NCBI RefSeq assembly: GCF_012271785.1
Contig: NZ_JAAWVT010000006.1
Coordinates: forward strand, 62,001 to 126,000
Direction: 5' to 3'
DNA from: Paeniglutamicibacter terrestris
GTDB taxonomy: Bacteria; Actinomycetota; Actinomycetes; Actinomycetales; Micrococcaceae
Length of the DNA stretch: 64,000 nt
The number at the start of each line of letters is the position of its first letter. The stretch's first letter is position 1. Positions 23,652 to 32,920 of this stretch are shown in pieces. The notes beneath the pieces are model-generated. The model ran no database searches. It worked only from the letters and a program-made list of their open reading frames with translations, and was not told the DNA's origin. The position numbers and the translations under genes are program-made.

Positions 23652-25598
23652 ATGGCTACACGCAGAATGACTGTCGCCCAGGCCGTCGTGGAATTCCTGG
23701 GCAAGCAATACACCGTGGATAACATCGGTGCCGAGTCCTATCGCGAACGACTCATCCCGGGCATGTTCGGTATTTTCGGGCATGGCAACGTGGCAGGAGT
23801 GGGCCAGGCGCTGAAGCAGTGGCAGGTGCGCGATCCCGCCCTCATGCCCTACTACCAGGGCCGAAACGAGCAGGCCCAGTCGCACCAGGCCGTCGGCTAT
23901 GCCAGACACACTCGTCGCCGAGCTACCTACGCGGTTTCCACCTCCATTGGACCGGGCTCCTCCAATCTGCTCACCGGCGCGGCTCTGGCCACGGCCAACC
24001 GCCTCCCGGTGCTCTTGTTGCCCTCCGATACCTTCGCCACCCGGGCCGCGGATCCGGTGCTGCAGCAGCTGGAACATTCACACGGCTACGACATCACCGT
24101 CAACGACGCCTTCCGACCGCTGTCCAAGTACTTCGACCGAGTCAACCGCCCCGAGCAGCTGTTCTCAGCGATGCTGCACGGACTGCGGGTGCTCACCGAT
24201 CCGGCCGAGACCGGGGCGGTGACCATCTCCCTGCCCCAAGACGTGCAGGCAGAGGTCTTTGATGTGCCAGAGGAATTCCTGGCAGAACGAGACTGGAAAA
24301 TTCGTCGACCCGAACCCGAGGCGGATGACATCGCCCGTGCCGCGGCAATGATCAAGGCTGCAAAGCGCCCGCTAATTATTGCTGGCGGAGGCGTCTTGTA
24401 CTCCTTCGCCCAAGAGGCGCTGCTGGAACTGGCCCAAAAAACCGGCATCCCGGTCGCCTACACTCAGGCCGGTGTCGGAACCATCGCCTGGGACTCTCCC
24501 CATTCTCTGGGCGCCATCGGTTCCACCGGTACCACCGCTGCCAACGCGCTGGCCGCCGAGGCCGATCTGGTCATTGGTGTCGGGACCCGCTACGAGGATT
24601 TCACCACCGCCTCACGCACCGCTTTCCAGAACCCCGATTTGCGCTTCATCAACATCAACGTCGCACCGCTAGACGCCTACAAGCACGGCACCGCGCTGCC
24701 TATCGTCGCCGATGCACGCAAGGCATTGAACGCACTGAACATTGCCCTGGGTGGGTACCGCGTTGGCGCCGATCTTCAATCCATGATCGCCGCCGAAAAG
24801 AAGCGTTGGGATGCGACTGTTGACGAGGCATTCTCCACCCGGCACAACCCGTTGCCGGCGCAAAATGAGATCATCGGCGCCGTTCACGGCGCCATGGACG
24901 AACGCGACGTGGTCATCTGTGCTGCCGGGTCATTGCCCGGCGATCTGCACAAGATGTGGCGCATCAAGGATGCCTACGGCTACCACGTGGAATACGCGTT
25001 CTCCTGCATGGGGTATGAGATTGCCGGCGGCCTGGGCGTTAAACGCGCAGTCATCGACGAGGCGACCCGCGGTGCGGCAGATAACCGCGACGTGGTGGTC
25101 ATGGTCGGCGACGGCTCCTACCTGATGATGCACACCGAATTAGTCACCGCGGTGGCCGAGGGAATCAAACTAATCACCGTGCTGATCCAGAACCACGGTT
25201 ACGCCTCCATCGGCTCGCTCTCCGAATCCTTGGGTTCCCAACGCTTTGGCACTCAATACCGTGAGTTGGACGCAAAAACGCATTCCTTCGACGCCGGAGA
25301 AAAACTGCCCATCGATCTGGCCACCAACGCCGAGTCCCTGGGCGTGCGGGTCATCAGGATCGAACCGGGCACCGACGCGATCAGCAAACTCGCCGAGGCC
25401 GTGAGTACGGCCAAGGCCGCACCGGAAGGCAGTGGACCCATCCTGATCCATGTTGAATCCGACCCACTGCTGGACGCCCCGGATTCCGAATCCTGGTGGG
25501 ACGTGCCGGTCTCCGGGGAATCGGACCTCGAGAGCACCCGAGCCGCTTTCGATACCTACACCGGGCACAAGGCGCGCCAACGCCCGTTCCTGGGCTAA
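23652..25598 (+). CDS. iolD: 3D-(3,5/4)-trihydroxycyclohexane-1,2-dione acylhydrolase
   Basis: This 648-residue thiamine-diphosphate enzyme opens the cyclohexane-dione ring to 5-deoxyglucuronate. The start MATRRMTVAQAVVEFLGKQ is typical of IolD. The protein has the three-domain acetolactate-synthase fold: an N-terminal PYR domain with its catalytic Glu region, a central TPP-M domain (RPLIIAGGGVLYS), and a C-terminal PP domain with GDGSYLMMHTEL and QNHGYASIG forming the ThDP motif. The length is normal. It lies 15 bases after the aldolase gene and 44 bases before iolA in one operon. Confidence 0.95.
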   Translation: MATRRMTVAQAVVEFLGKQYTVDNIGAESYRERLIPGMFGIFGHGNVAGVGQALKQWQVRDPALMPYYQGRNEQAQSHQAVGYARHTRRRATYAVSTSIGPGSSNLLTGAALATANRLPVLLLPSDTFATRAADPVLQQLEHSHGYDITVNDAFRPLSKYFDRVNRPEQLFSAMLHGLRVLTDPAETGAVTISLPQDVQAEVFDVPEEFLAERDWKIRRPEPEADDIARAAAMIKAAKRPLIIAGGGVLYSFAQEALLELAQKTGIPVAYTQAGVGTIAWDSPHSLGAIGSTGTTAANALAAEADLVIGVGTRYEDFTTASRTAFQNPDLRFININVAPLDAYKHGTALPIVADARKALNALNIALGGYRVGADLQSMIAAEKKRWDATVDEAFSTRHNPLPAQNEIIGAVHGAMDERDVVICAAGSLPGDLHKMWRIKDAYGYHVEYAFSCMGYEIAGGLGVKRAVIDEATRGAADNRDVVVMVGDGSYLMMHTELVTAVAEGIKLITVLIQNHGYASIGSLSESLGSQRFGTQYRELDAKTHSFDAGEKLPIDLATNAESLGVRVIRIEPGTDAISKLAEAVSTAKAAPEGSGPILIHVESDPLLDAPDSESWWDVPVSGESDLESTRAAFDTYTGHKARQRPFLG

Positions 25599-25642
25599 CC
25601 CCTCACCTCAACGAACTCACACCACAGAAGGACTGTCTTTTC

Positions 25643-27163
25643 ATGAGCATCACTACTCAGGCCACCTCGGTGACCACCATCCAGCACGTCATCAATGGTC
25701 TTGAGACCTCCGGCGAGGGAACCACCACCCAGCCGGTCTACAACCCGGCCACCGGTGAAATCACCGCCAACTTGGCGCTGGCTTCCGCAGCCGACGTGGA
25801 AGCAACAGTTGCTGCCGCCCGCACGGCAGCCGATTCCTGGGGGGACACCTCCATCGCCAAGCGCACCGCGGTGCTCTTCAAGTTCCGCGAATTGCTGGCA
25901 GCCAACACCGACGCCCTGGCCCACATTGTCACCGCCGAACATGGCAAGGTCCTCTCCGACGCCGCCGGTGAAATTGGTCGCGGATTAGAAGTTGTTGAAT
26001 ACGCCTGCGGCATCTCGCAGTCGCTCAAGGGCGAATACTCCGACCAGGTCTCCACCGGCATCGATGTCTTCTCCTTCCGCCAGCCCCTTGGCGTGGTCGC
26101 CGGCATCACCCCCTTCAACTTCCCGGTGATGGTCCCGCTCTGGATGGCACCCGTCGCGATCGCCGCTGGCAACGCATTTATCCTCAAGCCCTCCGAGCGT
26201 GACCCCTCCGCGGCAGTGTTCATGGCTCGCCTTTTCAAGGAAGCTGGACTTCCCGACGGCGTCTTCCAGGTCCTGCACGGTGGCAAGGAAACTGTTGACG
26301 GTTTATTGCACCATCCGCTGATCGACGGAATCTCCTTCGTCGGCTCCACCCCCATCGCCAAGTACGTCCATGAGACGGCTACCGCCAACGGCAAGCGTGT
26401 CCAAGCGCTGGGTGGGGCAAAAAACCACGCGGTGATCATGCCCGATGCCGACATGGAACTTGCTGCAGACCACCTCACGGCCGCCGCCTTCGGTTCCGCC
26501 GGACAGCGCTGCATGGCCATCTCCGTGGCAGTTGCCGTCGGCTCCGCCGCCGACGTCCTGGTGGACAAGCTGGTGGCCCGCGCCAAGGACATCAAGGTGT
26601 CCCACGGCATGGATGCCGAGGCCGACATGGGCCCGGTCATCACCCCGGTCTCCAAGACCCGCGTCGAAAAGATCGTGGGTGAGGCAGCTGAGGCCGGTGC
26701 CGCGATCATCGTTGACGGCCGCGACCTGGTGGTCAAGGACCACGAAAACGGCTTCTTCGTTGGCCCGACCATCATCGACAAGGTCAACACCGAAATGAGT
26801 GCCTACACCGAGGAAATCTTCGGACCGGTTCTGGCCATCGTGCGCGTCGCAACCCTCGCCGAAGCCATCGAGGTGGTGAACGCCAACCCGTACGGTAATG
26901 GCACCGCGATCTTCACCTCCAACGGTGCCGATGCACGCACCTACACGCGTCGTGTCCACGTCGGTATGGTCGGGGTCAACATCCCGCTGCCGGTTCCGGT
27001 GGCCTGGCACTCCTTCGGCGGCTGGAAGAACTCGCTCTTTGGTGAGCACCACATCTACGGTGCCGATGGTGTGCGCTTCTACACCCGGGGCAAGGCCGTG
27101 ACCCAGCGCTGGCCAGAACACAAGGAAGAATCCAATGCTTCCTTCGCGTTCCCCTCGAACTAG
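25643..27163 (+). CDS. iolA: Methylmalonate-semialdehyde dehydrogenase (CoA-acylating)
   Basis: This 506-residue aldehyde dehydrogenase converts malonate semialdehyde (or methylmalonate semialdehyde) to acetyl-CoA (or propionyl-CoA). The catalytic cysteine is Cys290 in GQRCMAIS. The cofactor-binding KPSERDPSA and the GGAKNHAVIMPDAD segment are characteristic of MmsA/IolA. The ATG is chosen because AGAAGGAC lies upstream and the protein then begins at the expected MSITTQA residue; the longer frame reads back into iolD. A 10-bp hairpin follows, which may reduce read-through into iolE. Confidence 0.94.
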   Translation: MSITTQATSVTTIQHVINGLETSGEGTTTQPVYNPATGEITANLALASAADVEATVAAARTAADSWGDTSIAKRTAVLFKFRELLAANTDALAHIVTAEHGKVLSDAAGEIGRGLEVVEYACGISQSLKGEYSDQVSTGIDVFSFRQPLGVVAGITPFNFPVMVPLWMAPVAIAAGNAFILKPSERDPSAAVFMARLFKEAGLPDGVFQVLHGGKETVDGLLHHPLIDGISFVGSTPIAKYVHETATANGKRVQALGGAKNHAVIMPDADMELAADHLTAAAFGSAGQRCMAISVAVAVGSAADVLVDKLVARAKDIKVSHGMDAEADMGPVITPVSKTRVEKIVGEAAEAGAAIIVDGRDLVVKDHENGFFVGPTIIDKVNTEMSAYTEEIFGPVLAIVRVATLAEAIEVVNANPYGNGTAIFTSNGADARTYTRRVHVGMVGVNIPLPVPVAWHSFGGWKNSLFGEHHIYGADGVRFYTRGKAVTQRWPEHKEESNASFAFPSN

Positions 27164-27213
27164 GGCGCTAGCCCACTAAAAGCCCTCGGGAACCCAAAAA
27201 CGCCCGGGGCACC

Positions 27214-27240
27214 GGTGGCGGGCCCGAACCGCCCGCCACC
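27214..27240 (+). terminator. Intra-operon hairpin after iolA
   Basis: A perfect 10-bp stem, GGTGGCGGGC/GCCCGCCACC with a 7-base loop, lies 50 bases after the iolA stop. It has no T-tract and may act as an attenuator or a 3'-end stabiliser within the operon. Confidence 0.4.
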
Positions 27241-27292
27241 ACAGCAACAGCACACACTTCACGTCACGACTCCTGAGAGAAAGGTCCGCGAG

Positions 27293-28225
27293 ATGCCGGA
27301 CATCGAGAACAAGCTCATCATTGGCACGGCTCCGGATTCGTGGGGCGTCTGGTTCCCGGATGATGTCAAGCAGACCCCCTGGGAACGATTCCTGGATGAG
27401 GTCGTTGAATCCGGGTATAAGACCATCGAGCTGGGTCCCTACGGTTATCTGCCGACCGATCCGGTGCGGTTGGCCGAGGAACTGACGGCTCGTGACCTGA
27501 AGGTGTGTGCGGGGACGGTATTCACCGCCTTCCACCGCGGCCTCGACGGCAGTGCCGCGGCGTGGGACGAAGCCTGGGAACCAGCACGCCAGGTAGCCGA
27601 ACTCACCGCCGCCATGGGAGGAGAACACATTGTGGTCATCCCCGCCATGTGGCGCGATGACGTCACGGGTGAAGCGGTGGAAAGTGAGCAGCTCAGTGCC
27701 GCTGGCTGGGATGCACTTTTCACCGGCCATGACCGGCTGGGCAAGATCCTCCTGGAGGACTTCGGGCTGAAGCAGCAGTTCCATTCGCACGCCGATTCGC
27801 ACGTCTGCGCCCAAGTGGACATCGAAACCTTCCTGCAGAACACCGACCCCGCCTACACCAACCTCTGTCTAGACACCGGTCATGCCGAATATGGGGGAGC
27901 CTCCTCGCTGGAATTGATCCGCAAGCACCCCGAGCGCATCGGATACCTGCACCTAAAGCAGATCGACCCGGGTGTGCTGGCCACGGTTCGTGAACAGAAT
28001 ATGACCTGGGCAGCTGCCAACAAGGCGGGGGTCATGGTGGAACCACCCAACGGGTTGCCCGACCTGCGCGCGGTGATCGAGGCCGTGGAGGCCCTGAACA
28101 AGCCCGTCTACGGGATCGTTGAACAGGATATGTACCCGGTCTTAGACTTCTCGGTTCCCATGCCCATTGCCAAGCGCACCGCCACACACTTGCTCTCCTG
28201 CGGTTCACGCACGCGCGTCCGCTAG
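27293..28225 (+). CDS. iolE: Inosose dehydratase-like TIM-barrel protein
   Basis: This 310-residue protein begins MPDIENKLIIGTAPDSWGVWFPDD. The TAPDSWGVW motif is a hallmark of IolE/MocC-type inosose dehydratases, which remove water from scyllo-inosose to give the cyclohexane dione. Metal-ligand blocks of the barrel are TIELGPYGY, QQFHSHADSH, LCLDTGHAEYGG and GYLHLKQID. The ATG is chosen over a start 26 codons upstream because GAGAGAAAGG precedes it. It is in the iol operon between iolA and an IolG-like gene. IolE proper and MocC (rhizopine) are hard to separate by eye; pathway completeness favours IolE. Confidence 0.87.
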   Translation: MPDIENKLIIGTAPDSWGVWFPDDVKQTPWERFLDEVVESGYKTIELGPYGYLPTDPVRLAEELTARDLKVCAGTVFTAFHRGLDGSAAAWDEAWEPARQVAELTAAMGGEHIVVIPAMWRDDVTGEAVESEQLSAAGWDALFTGHDRLGKILLEDFGLKQQFHSHADSHVCAQVDIETFLQNTDPAYTNLCLDTGHAEYGGASSLELIRKHPERIGYLHLKQIDPGVLATVREQNMTWAAANKAGVMVEPPNGLPDLRAVIEAVEALNKPVYGIVEQDMYPVLDFSVPMPIAKRTATHLLSCGSRTRVR

Positions 28226-28294
28226 CACCACCCTCACCCCCCAACGCTGCTGGCCTCTTAAAAAGGGGCTCTTAAAGACAAGGAAACACCCCAG

Positions 28295-29308
28295 ATGAGT
28301 TCACCATTGCGCGTAGCGGTCATTGGAGCCGGACGTATGGGCGCTGATCACATCCAGCGCCTGCATCACCGGATCTCCGGTGCCGTTGTTGCCGCCGTTG
28401 TTGACATCGATGAGGTCAGGGCCAATGCCGCCATCGCCGGGATTGAGGGCGCCGTGGCGCTCACCGACGCCCAGCTGGCTCTGGACTCCGCTGACATCGA
28501 TGCGATCCTGATCGCCACCCCGGGATTCTTACATCAGGACATCTTGTTTAAGGCCCTGGAGCGGGACATCCCGATCCTCTGCGAAAAGCCGCTGACCCCG
28601 GATGCCGAGTCGTCCTGGGCCGTGGTGCAGGCCGAGGCCAAGCTGGGCCGCAAGCGCATTCAGGTTGGCTTCATGCGCCGCTACGACGCCGAATACGCCC
28701 AGTTGCGTGAGCTGATTGCCGGTGGGGACTTGGGCGAGCTGCTGATGCTCCACCACCAGCACCGCAACCCCGACACCCCGGCTGGCTTCACCAACGAGAT
28801 GCTGATCAACGACTCGGTCGTCCACGAGTTTGATGCCATCCGTTTCTTTACCGGCGAGGAAATCACCTCGGTGCAAGTGCGTCTGGGCAAGGCCACCAAA
28901 AACGCCCCGGAAGGCCAGCATGACCCGCAGCACGTGCTCCTTGAGACCGAGTCCGGTGTTCTGGCCGACGTGGAAATCTACGTCAATGCACTCTTTGGTT
29001 ACGAGGTCGCTACCCAGGCGTCCTTCGAAACCGGCATCGTGTCCATCGGCAACGATTCGGGACCGTATGTACGCACCTCTGGTAAATGGGGAGGCAACGT
29101 CACCCCCGGTTTTGAGGAACGTTTTGGTGCCGCCTACGATACCGAGATTCAGGCCTGGGTTGATGCCGCGGCAGTCGGGGAATTGGGTGGACCGAGCGCC
29201 TGGGATGGCTACGCCACCGCAGCCTGCTGTGAGGCGGGCGTCGAGGCCCAGCGCACCGGCGACAAAGTCGCAGTGAAGCTCAACGAAAAGCCAGCCCTGT
29301 ACAGCTAG
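28295..29308 (+). CDS. iolG: Inositol 2-dehydrogenase-like Gfo/Idh oxidoreductase
   Basis: This 337-residue Gfo/Idh/MocA protein has the NAD-binding motif VAVIGAGRMGADHIQRL, the conserved EKP triplet (CEKPLTP) and the catalytic pair in VVHEFDAIRFF (Asp/His of the IolG type). It oxidises myo-inositol or a stereoisomer to an inosose with NAD. The length is standard. It lies between the iolE-like and iolH-like genes with short spacers. Seven other Gfo/Idh proteins occur in the window, so isomer specificity cannot be assigned; this one is the likeliest core IolG because of its operon position. Confidence 0.85.
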   Translation: MSSPLRVAVIGAGRMGADHIQRLHHRISGAVVAAVVDIDEVRANAAIAGIEGAVALTDAQLALDSADIDAILIATPGFLHQDILFKALERDIPILCEKPLTPDAESSWAVVQAEAKLGRKRIQVGFMRRYDAEYAQLRELIAGGDLGELLMLHHQHRNPDTPAGFTNEMLINDSVVHEFDAIRFFTGEEITSVQVRLGKATKNAPEGQHDPQHVLLETESGVLADVEIYVNALFGYEVATQASFETGIVSIGNDSGPYVRTSGKWGGNVTPGFEERFGAAYDTEIQAWVDAAAVGELGGPSAWDGYATAACCEAGVEAQRTGDKVAVKLNEKPALYS

Positions 29309-29330
29309 CCACGAGATTTAGGATCCATCG

Positions 29331-30215
29331 ATGAAGATTGCTCTTGACCCCACTCCGTTCCATCACAGCCATTCGCTGCTGGAATTTCCCGAGCTGGCCG
29401 CAGAACTTGGTTACAAATATCTGCAGCTGACCCCGCACCAGGACCTGCTGCCCTTCTTCACCCACCCGAAGGCGGATGACCAACTGGTCGCCGATCTGAA
29501 GACCGCCTGCACAAAGGCCGGTATTGAAATCGCCTCGGTACTGCCGGTGCATCGCTGGTCATCCCCGGATCCGGTGCTGCGCGAGGCTGCCGTACGCTAT
29601 TGGAAGCGCGCTATCCAGATCACCGTGGATTTGGGTGTGAACCAGATGAACACCGAGTTCTCTGGTCGCCCCGAACTGCCGGAGGAATCCGAGGCGGCGT
29701 TCTACCGCTCCATGGAGGAACTTGTTCCACTCTTCGAATCCGAAGGTATCAATGTTGCCTTCGACCCGCATCCGGATGACTTTGTGGAGGAAGGGCTGGC
29801 GGGCTGGCGGGTCATTCGAGGAGTTAATTCTCCCAACCTGTCCTTTGCCTACGTCGCGGCGCATACCTTCCACATGAAGGATGAGCCGTTGGAGATCATG
29901 GCCGCAGTAGGCCAGAAGCTACGCGTGGTGCACGTTGCCGACACCATGAATCATCACGCCTCGCACGGGTTGCGTTACATCACCAATCCGCCGGGCAATG
30001 CGGTGCGTGTGCATCAGCACCTGAAAATCGGTGATGGTGATGTGAACTGGGACGAATTCTTTGGGGGACTGGCCGATAACGGCTTCACCTCCCGCGAGGA
30101 ATCCGTCATGGTGTCGTGTGTTTTTGCGGAAAATGAAAACGCCAAGGAAGTCGCAAAGTACCAGCTGCAAACCATGCGCAGCAGCGTGGCCGCGGCCGAG
30201 GCGGCACGAGTCTAG
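29331..30215 (+). CDS. iolH: IolH-like sugar phosphate isomerase/epimerase
   Basis: This 294-residue TIM barrel starts MKIALDPTPFHHSHSLLEFP, as in IolH proteins of actinobacteria. Other family blocks are LQLTPHQDLLPFFTHPKA, NTEFSGRPELPEESEAAF, VAFDPHPDDF, HVADTMNHHAS and the final DGDVNWDEFF. The biochemical role of IolH is not firmly established; it may isomerise an inosose or a pathway intermediate. It is the last gene of the core iol operon, 22 bases after the dehydrogenase, and a 16-bp hairpin follows 8 bases after its stop. Confidence 0.83.
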   Translation: MKIALDPTPFHHSHSLLEFPELAAELGYKYLQLTPHQDLLPFFTHPKADDQLVADLKTACTKAGIEIASVLPVHRWSSPDPVLREAAVRYWKRAIQITVDLGVNQMNTEFSGRPELPEESEAAFYRSMEELVPLFESEGINVAFDPHPDDFVEEGLAGWRVIRGVNSPNLSFAYVAAHTFHMKDEPLEIMAAVGQKLRVVHVADTMNHHASHGLRYITNPPGNAVRVHQHLKIGDGDVNWDEFFGGLADNGFTSREESVMVSCVFAENENAKEVAKYQLQTMRSSVAAAEAARV

Positions 30216-30223
30216 TCATCACC

Positions 30224-30257
30224 GCTTGCGTCCGGCCCCGAGGGGCCGGACGCAAGC
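30224..30257 (+). terminator. Terminator closing the core iol operon
   Basis: GCTTGCGTCCGGCCCC (30224-30239) pairs perfectly with 30242-30257, giving 16 bp with a very tight turn just after the iolH stop. Confidence 0.7.
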
Positions 30258-30281
30258 ACTTTAACCGGAAGGTGCACCGCC

Positions 30282-31179
30282 ATGGAGATAGGAATGATCA
30301 CGGCCTCGCTGTCCTCACGCAGCTTCGATGATGTCGTGGACATCTCAGCTGACCTGGGGCGCCTCGCACCTGGACCGTTTGCTGGGCTCCGAGACGGCGC
30401 GTGCGGACTATCTGGGTAAGGTCGCCTAGCACGGCTTGCGCATCAGCGCACTGAACGCGAATGGGAACCAGCTGCACCCGGTGTCGACTCCGGCGCCGGA
30501 CGCCGTATTGCGCAAAACGGTCCGCCTAGCGCGACTTATGGAAGTGCCCATAATCGTGTGCATGTCCGGGTTGCCCGCGGCGCCGGGGGACAGCTCACCG
30601 AACTGGGTGAGCAGCTCGTGGCCGCCGGAGAACGTGACAATCTTGGAACATCAGTGGGAGCAGGTCGCGATTCCTTACTGGAGGGATTTTGCGTTCTTCG
30701 CCGCGGAGCAGTCCGTCCAATTGGCCATTCAGCCGTGCTTCGCTCAGCTGATCTATAACGCCTCGACTGCCCGGCGGCTGATCGATTCCGTGGGTAGCCG
30801 GTCTATCGGGGTCAACCTGGATCCCTCGCACCTGATGGCCATGGGCGCCGATATCCCGAGCGTGATTCGCGCGCTCGCCGGATCGATCGTCCATGTCCAG
30901 GCCAAGAGCGATCTACTGAACGCGCCGATTGTGGCGGCCAACGGTTTGCACGACGGCACGGCCATGACGCTGCCGCAGGATCGAGCGTGGAACTACGAGA
31001 CGCTGGGCCTGGGGCATCCAGCCGGTGAATCCGTAGGGATGCCGGATCGTCATGCGAGATGTTCTTTCACGAGGAATTATCCCTATTTGAACGCCGAGGC
31101 CCAGGTCATCTCGGGTGCCCTGGAAGGGTCTTTCTGCCTTCAAATTTCTTGCCATCCATTGCATCGGACAACCAAATGA
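30282..31179 (+). pseudogene. Decayed sugar phosphate isomerase/epimerase
   Basis: A Shine-Dalgarno GGAAGG and ATG start a protein (MEIGMITASLSSRSFDDVVD) homologous to the intact isomerase at 19,756. After SADLG an out-of-frame deletion of about 20 codons removes the second beta strand. A TAG at 30427-30429 then stops the restored frame (DYLGKVA-stop-HGLRISALNANG). The middle is intact (CMSGLPAAPGDSSPNWV, NLDPSHLMAMGADIPSVI, DRAWNYETLGLGHPAG). Near 31,030 the frame shifts again and the C-terminus decays. At least three disabling lesions make this a pseudogene. It sits upstream of the IolT-like transporter, perhaps its former operon partner. Confidence 0.85.
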
Positions 31180-31184
31180 CGTAA

Positions 31185-31194
31185 TGTCCTTACA
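31185..31194 (+). promoter_or_regulatory. IolR-like site upstream of the MFS transporter
   Basis: TGTCCTTACA differs from TGTCCTRACA by one base. It lies 141 bases before the transporter ATG, just beyond the pseudogene end, with TGTGTCACTC nearby. Confidence 0.45.
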
Positions 31195-31335
31195 TACTGA
31201 TTTCGTGAAGTGTGTCACTCTCTTCGGTGGTAAAGCACAATGCTCCGGTCGCCCGGATCGCAGACCCGGTCTCCTTGAATCCTCGAGCTTCCACCGACCC
31301 CATGCGCTTCAACCGGTCACAACAAAGGAGTTTCC

Positions 31336-32835
31336 ATGTCCGAAAAGCATCAGGTCTTGGCTGGGGCAAAGCTGCCCCCATTGACGCCGGGACCTCATCA
31401 GAAGCGAATCGGACTGATCTCGATCGTCGCCTGTTTCGGTGGCCTCCTGTTCGGATACGACACCGGCGTGGCTAACGGCGCTGAGGGGCCGATGGCCGAG
31501 GAGCTGGGACTGAGCCTGATCCAGATCGGCGTGGTCATCAGTTCGCTGGTGTTCGCCGCCGCCTTCGGCGCGTTGGTCTGCGGTCAGATTTCCGACCTGT
31601 GGGGACGCCGCAAGACCATCATCCTGCTTGCGGTGCTGTTCTTCGTGGGCACATTGCTGGTGATCTTCTCCCCGGGCGGCCCGGAACATGGCACGTTCTC
31701 ACCGGCAGGCTTCGCCATACTGGTGGCGGGGCGAATCATGCTGGGTATTGCCGTGGGCGGAGCCTCCACCGTCGTCCCGATCTACCTGGCCGAGATCGCC
31801 CCCTACGAGATCCGCGGCTCGATCACCGGACGCAACGAGCTGGCCATCGTCGTCGGGCAGCTGTCCGCGTTCGTCATCAATGCGATCATCGCCGCGACCC
31901 TTGGCGGCACCATCGATGGCATCTGGCGCTTCATGTTCGCCATCTGTGCGATTCCGGCGGTCGCATTGTTCATTGGCATGCTGCGGATGCCCGAATCCCC
32001 GCGCTGGCTTGTCGAGAAGCGCCGCTACGCCGAGGCGCTGCGGGTGCTGAAAACCGTGCGTCCCGCGGAACGAGCCCTGGCCGAACTACACGATGTTCAG
32101 CGCACCGCCGCCGCGGAGAAAAAGGGCAACAAGCCGATTGGCATCAAGGCCATCGTGACCAACAAGTGGCTCATGCGCATCATTCTCGTCGGCATCGGCG
32201 TATCCATGGCCCAACAGCTGACCGGCATTAACTCGATCATGTACTACGGCACCCGCGTGCTGGAGGAATCCGGCATGTCCGCTCAGCAGGCGGTGCTCGC
32301 GAATATCGCCTTCGGTGTAGTCGCCGTGGTTGGCGGCGTCATTGCCCTGCGGAACATGGACCGCATCGACCGCCGGAAGACGTTCCTGATCGGCCTGTCG
32401 CTGACCACTCTTTGCCACGTGCTGGTCGGTGTTGCTGGCATGCTGCTGCCCGAGGGCAGCGCCGCCCGTCCCATCGTGATCCTCATTCTCGTCGTTGCGT
32501 TCGTCTTCTCGATGCAGACATTCCTGAACGTCGCCGTGTGGGTGTGGCTGGCCGAAATCTTCCCGCTGCACATGCGCGGCCTGGGCATCGGCATCTCCGT
32601 GTTCTTCGGCTGGACCACCAACGGCTTCCTAGCGTTGTTATTCCCGTCGATGGTCTCGGGGATCGGGATCACCGGTTCATTCTTCCTCTTCGCCGGAATC
32701 GGTGTGCTCGCCCTGATCTTCGTGGCCACCCAGGTCCCTGAGACTCGCGGCCGTACCCTGGAAGACCTCGAGGACGATGTCTCCACCGGTGCGATCTACC
32801 TCATTCGTGCGGAAGACGCCGAGGCCAACTCGTAG
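31336..32835 (+). CDS. iolT: MFS sugar porter, probable myo-inositol transporter
   Basis: This 499-residue sugar-porter family member has twelve predicted membrane helices. Family signatures are GGLLFGYDTGVANGAEG (helix 1), SDLWGRRKT (the D-R-GRR loop), RIMLGIAVGGAS, PESPRWLVEKRR, QQLTGINSIMYYGTRV and PETRGRTLEDLE. IolT-type proton symporters of Corynebacterium and Arthrobacter share this architecture. The assignment to inositol relies on the IolR-like site upstream and the neighbouring iol operon; glucose or another polyol is possible. Its terminator is shared with the convergent lacI-type gene. Confidence 0.85.
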   Translation: MSEKHQVLAGAKLPPLTPGPHQKRIGLISIVACFGGLLFGYDTGVANGAEGPMAEELGLSLIQIGVVISSLVFAAAFGALVCGQISDLWGRRKTIILLAVLFFVGTLLVIFSPGGPEHGTFSPAGFAILVAGRIMLGIAVGGASTVVPIYLAEIAPYEIRGSITGRNELAIVVGQLSAFVINAIIAATLGGTIDGIWRFMFAICAIPAVALFIGMLRMPESPRWLVEKRRYAEALRVLKTVRPAERALAELHDVQRTAAAEKKGNKPIGIKAIVTNKWLMRIILVGIGVSMAQQLTGINSIMYYGTRVLEESGMSAQQAVLANIAFGVVAVVGGVIALRNMDRIDRRKTFLIGLSLTTLCHVLVGVAGMLLPEGSAARPIVILILVVAFVFSMQTFLNVAVWVWLAEIFPLHMRGLGIGISVFFGWTTNGFLALLFPSMVSGIGITGSFFLFAGIGVLALIFVATQVPETRGRTLEDLEDDVSTGAIYLIRAEDAEANS

Positions 32836-32867
32836 ATCACGGTGAAACTCCCGGACTGATGCACGGG

Positions 32868-32909
32868 AAAGGGGGGGGGCGAACCGAGCTCGATCGGTTA
32901 GCCCCCTTA
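32868..32909. terminator. Bidirectional terminator with nine-G run
   Basis: A G-rich arm with nine consecutive G (32871-32879) and AACCGA pairs with TCGGTTAGCCCCCTT, with small bulges, around GCTCGA. It lies between the convergent MFS and LacI genes. Confidence 0.5.
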
Positions 32910-32920
32910 TCGGTGATCCA

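Noticed and set aside
25738-27121. Minus-strand frames of 350 and 272 codons under iolA
   Set aside because: The compositions are typical of antisense shadows, and iolA has intact catalytic and cofactor motifs.
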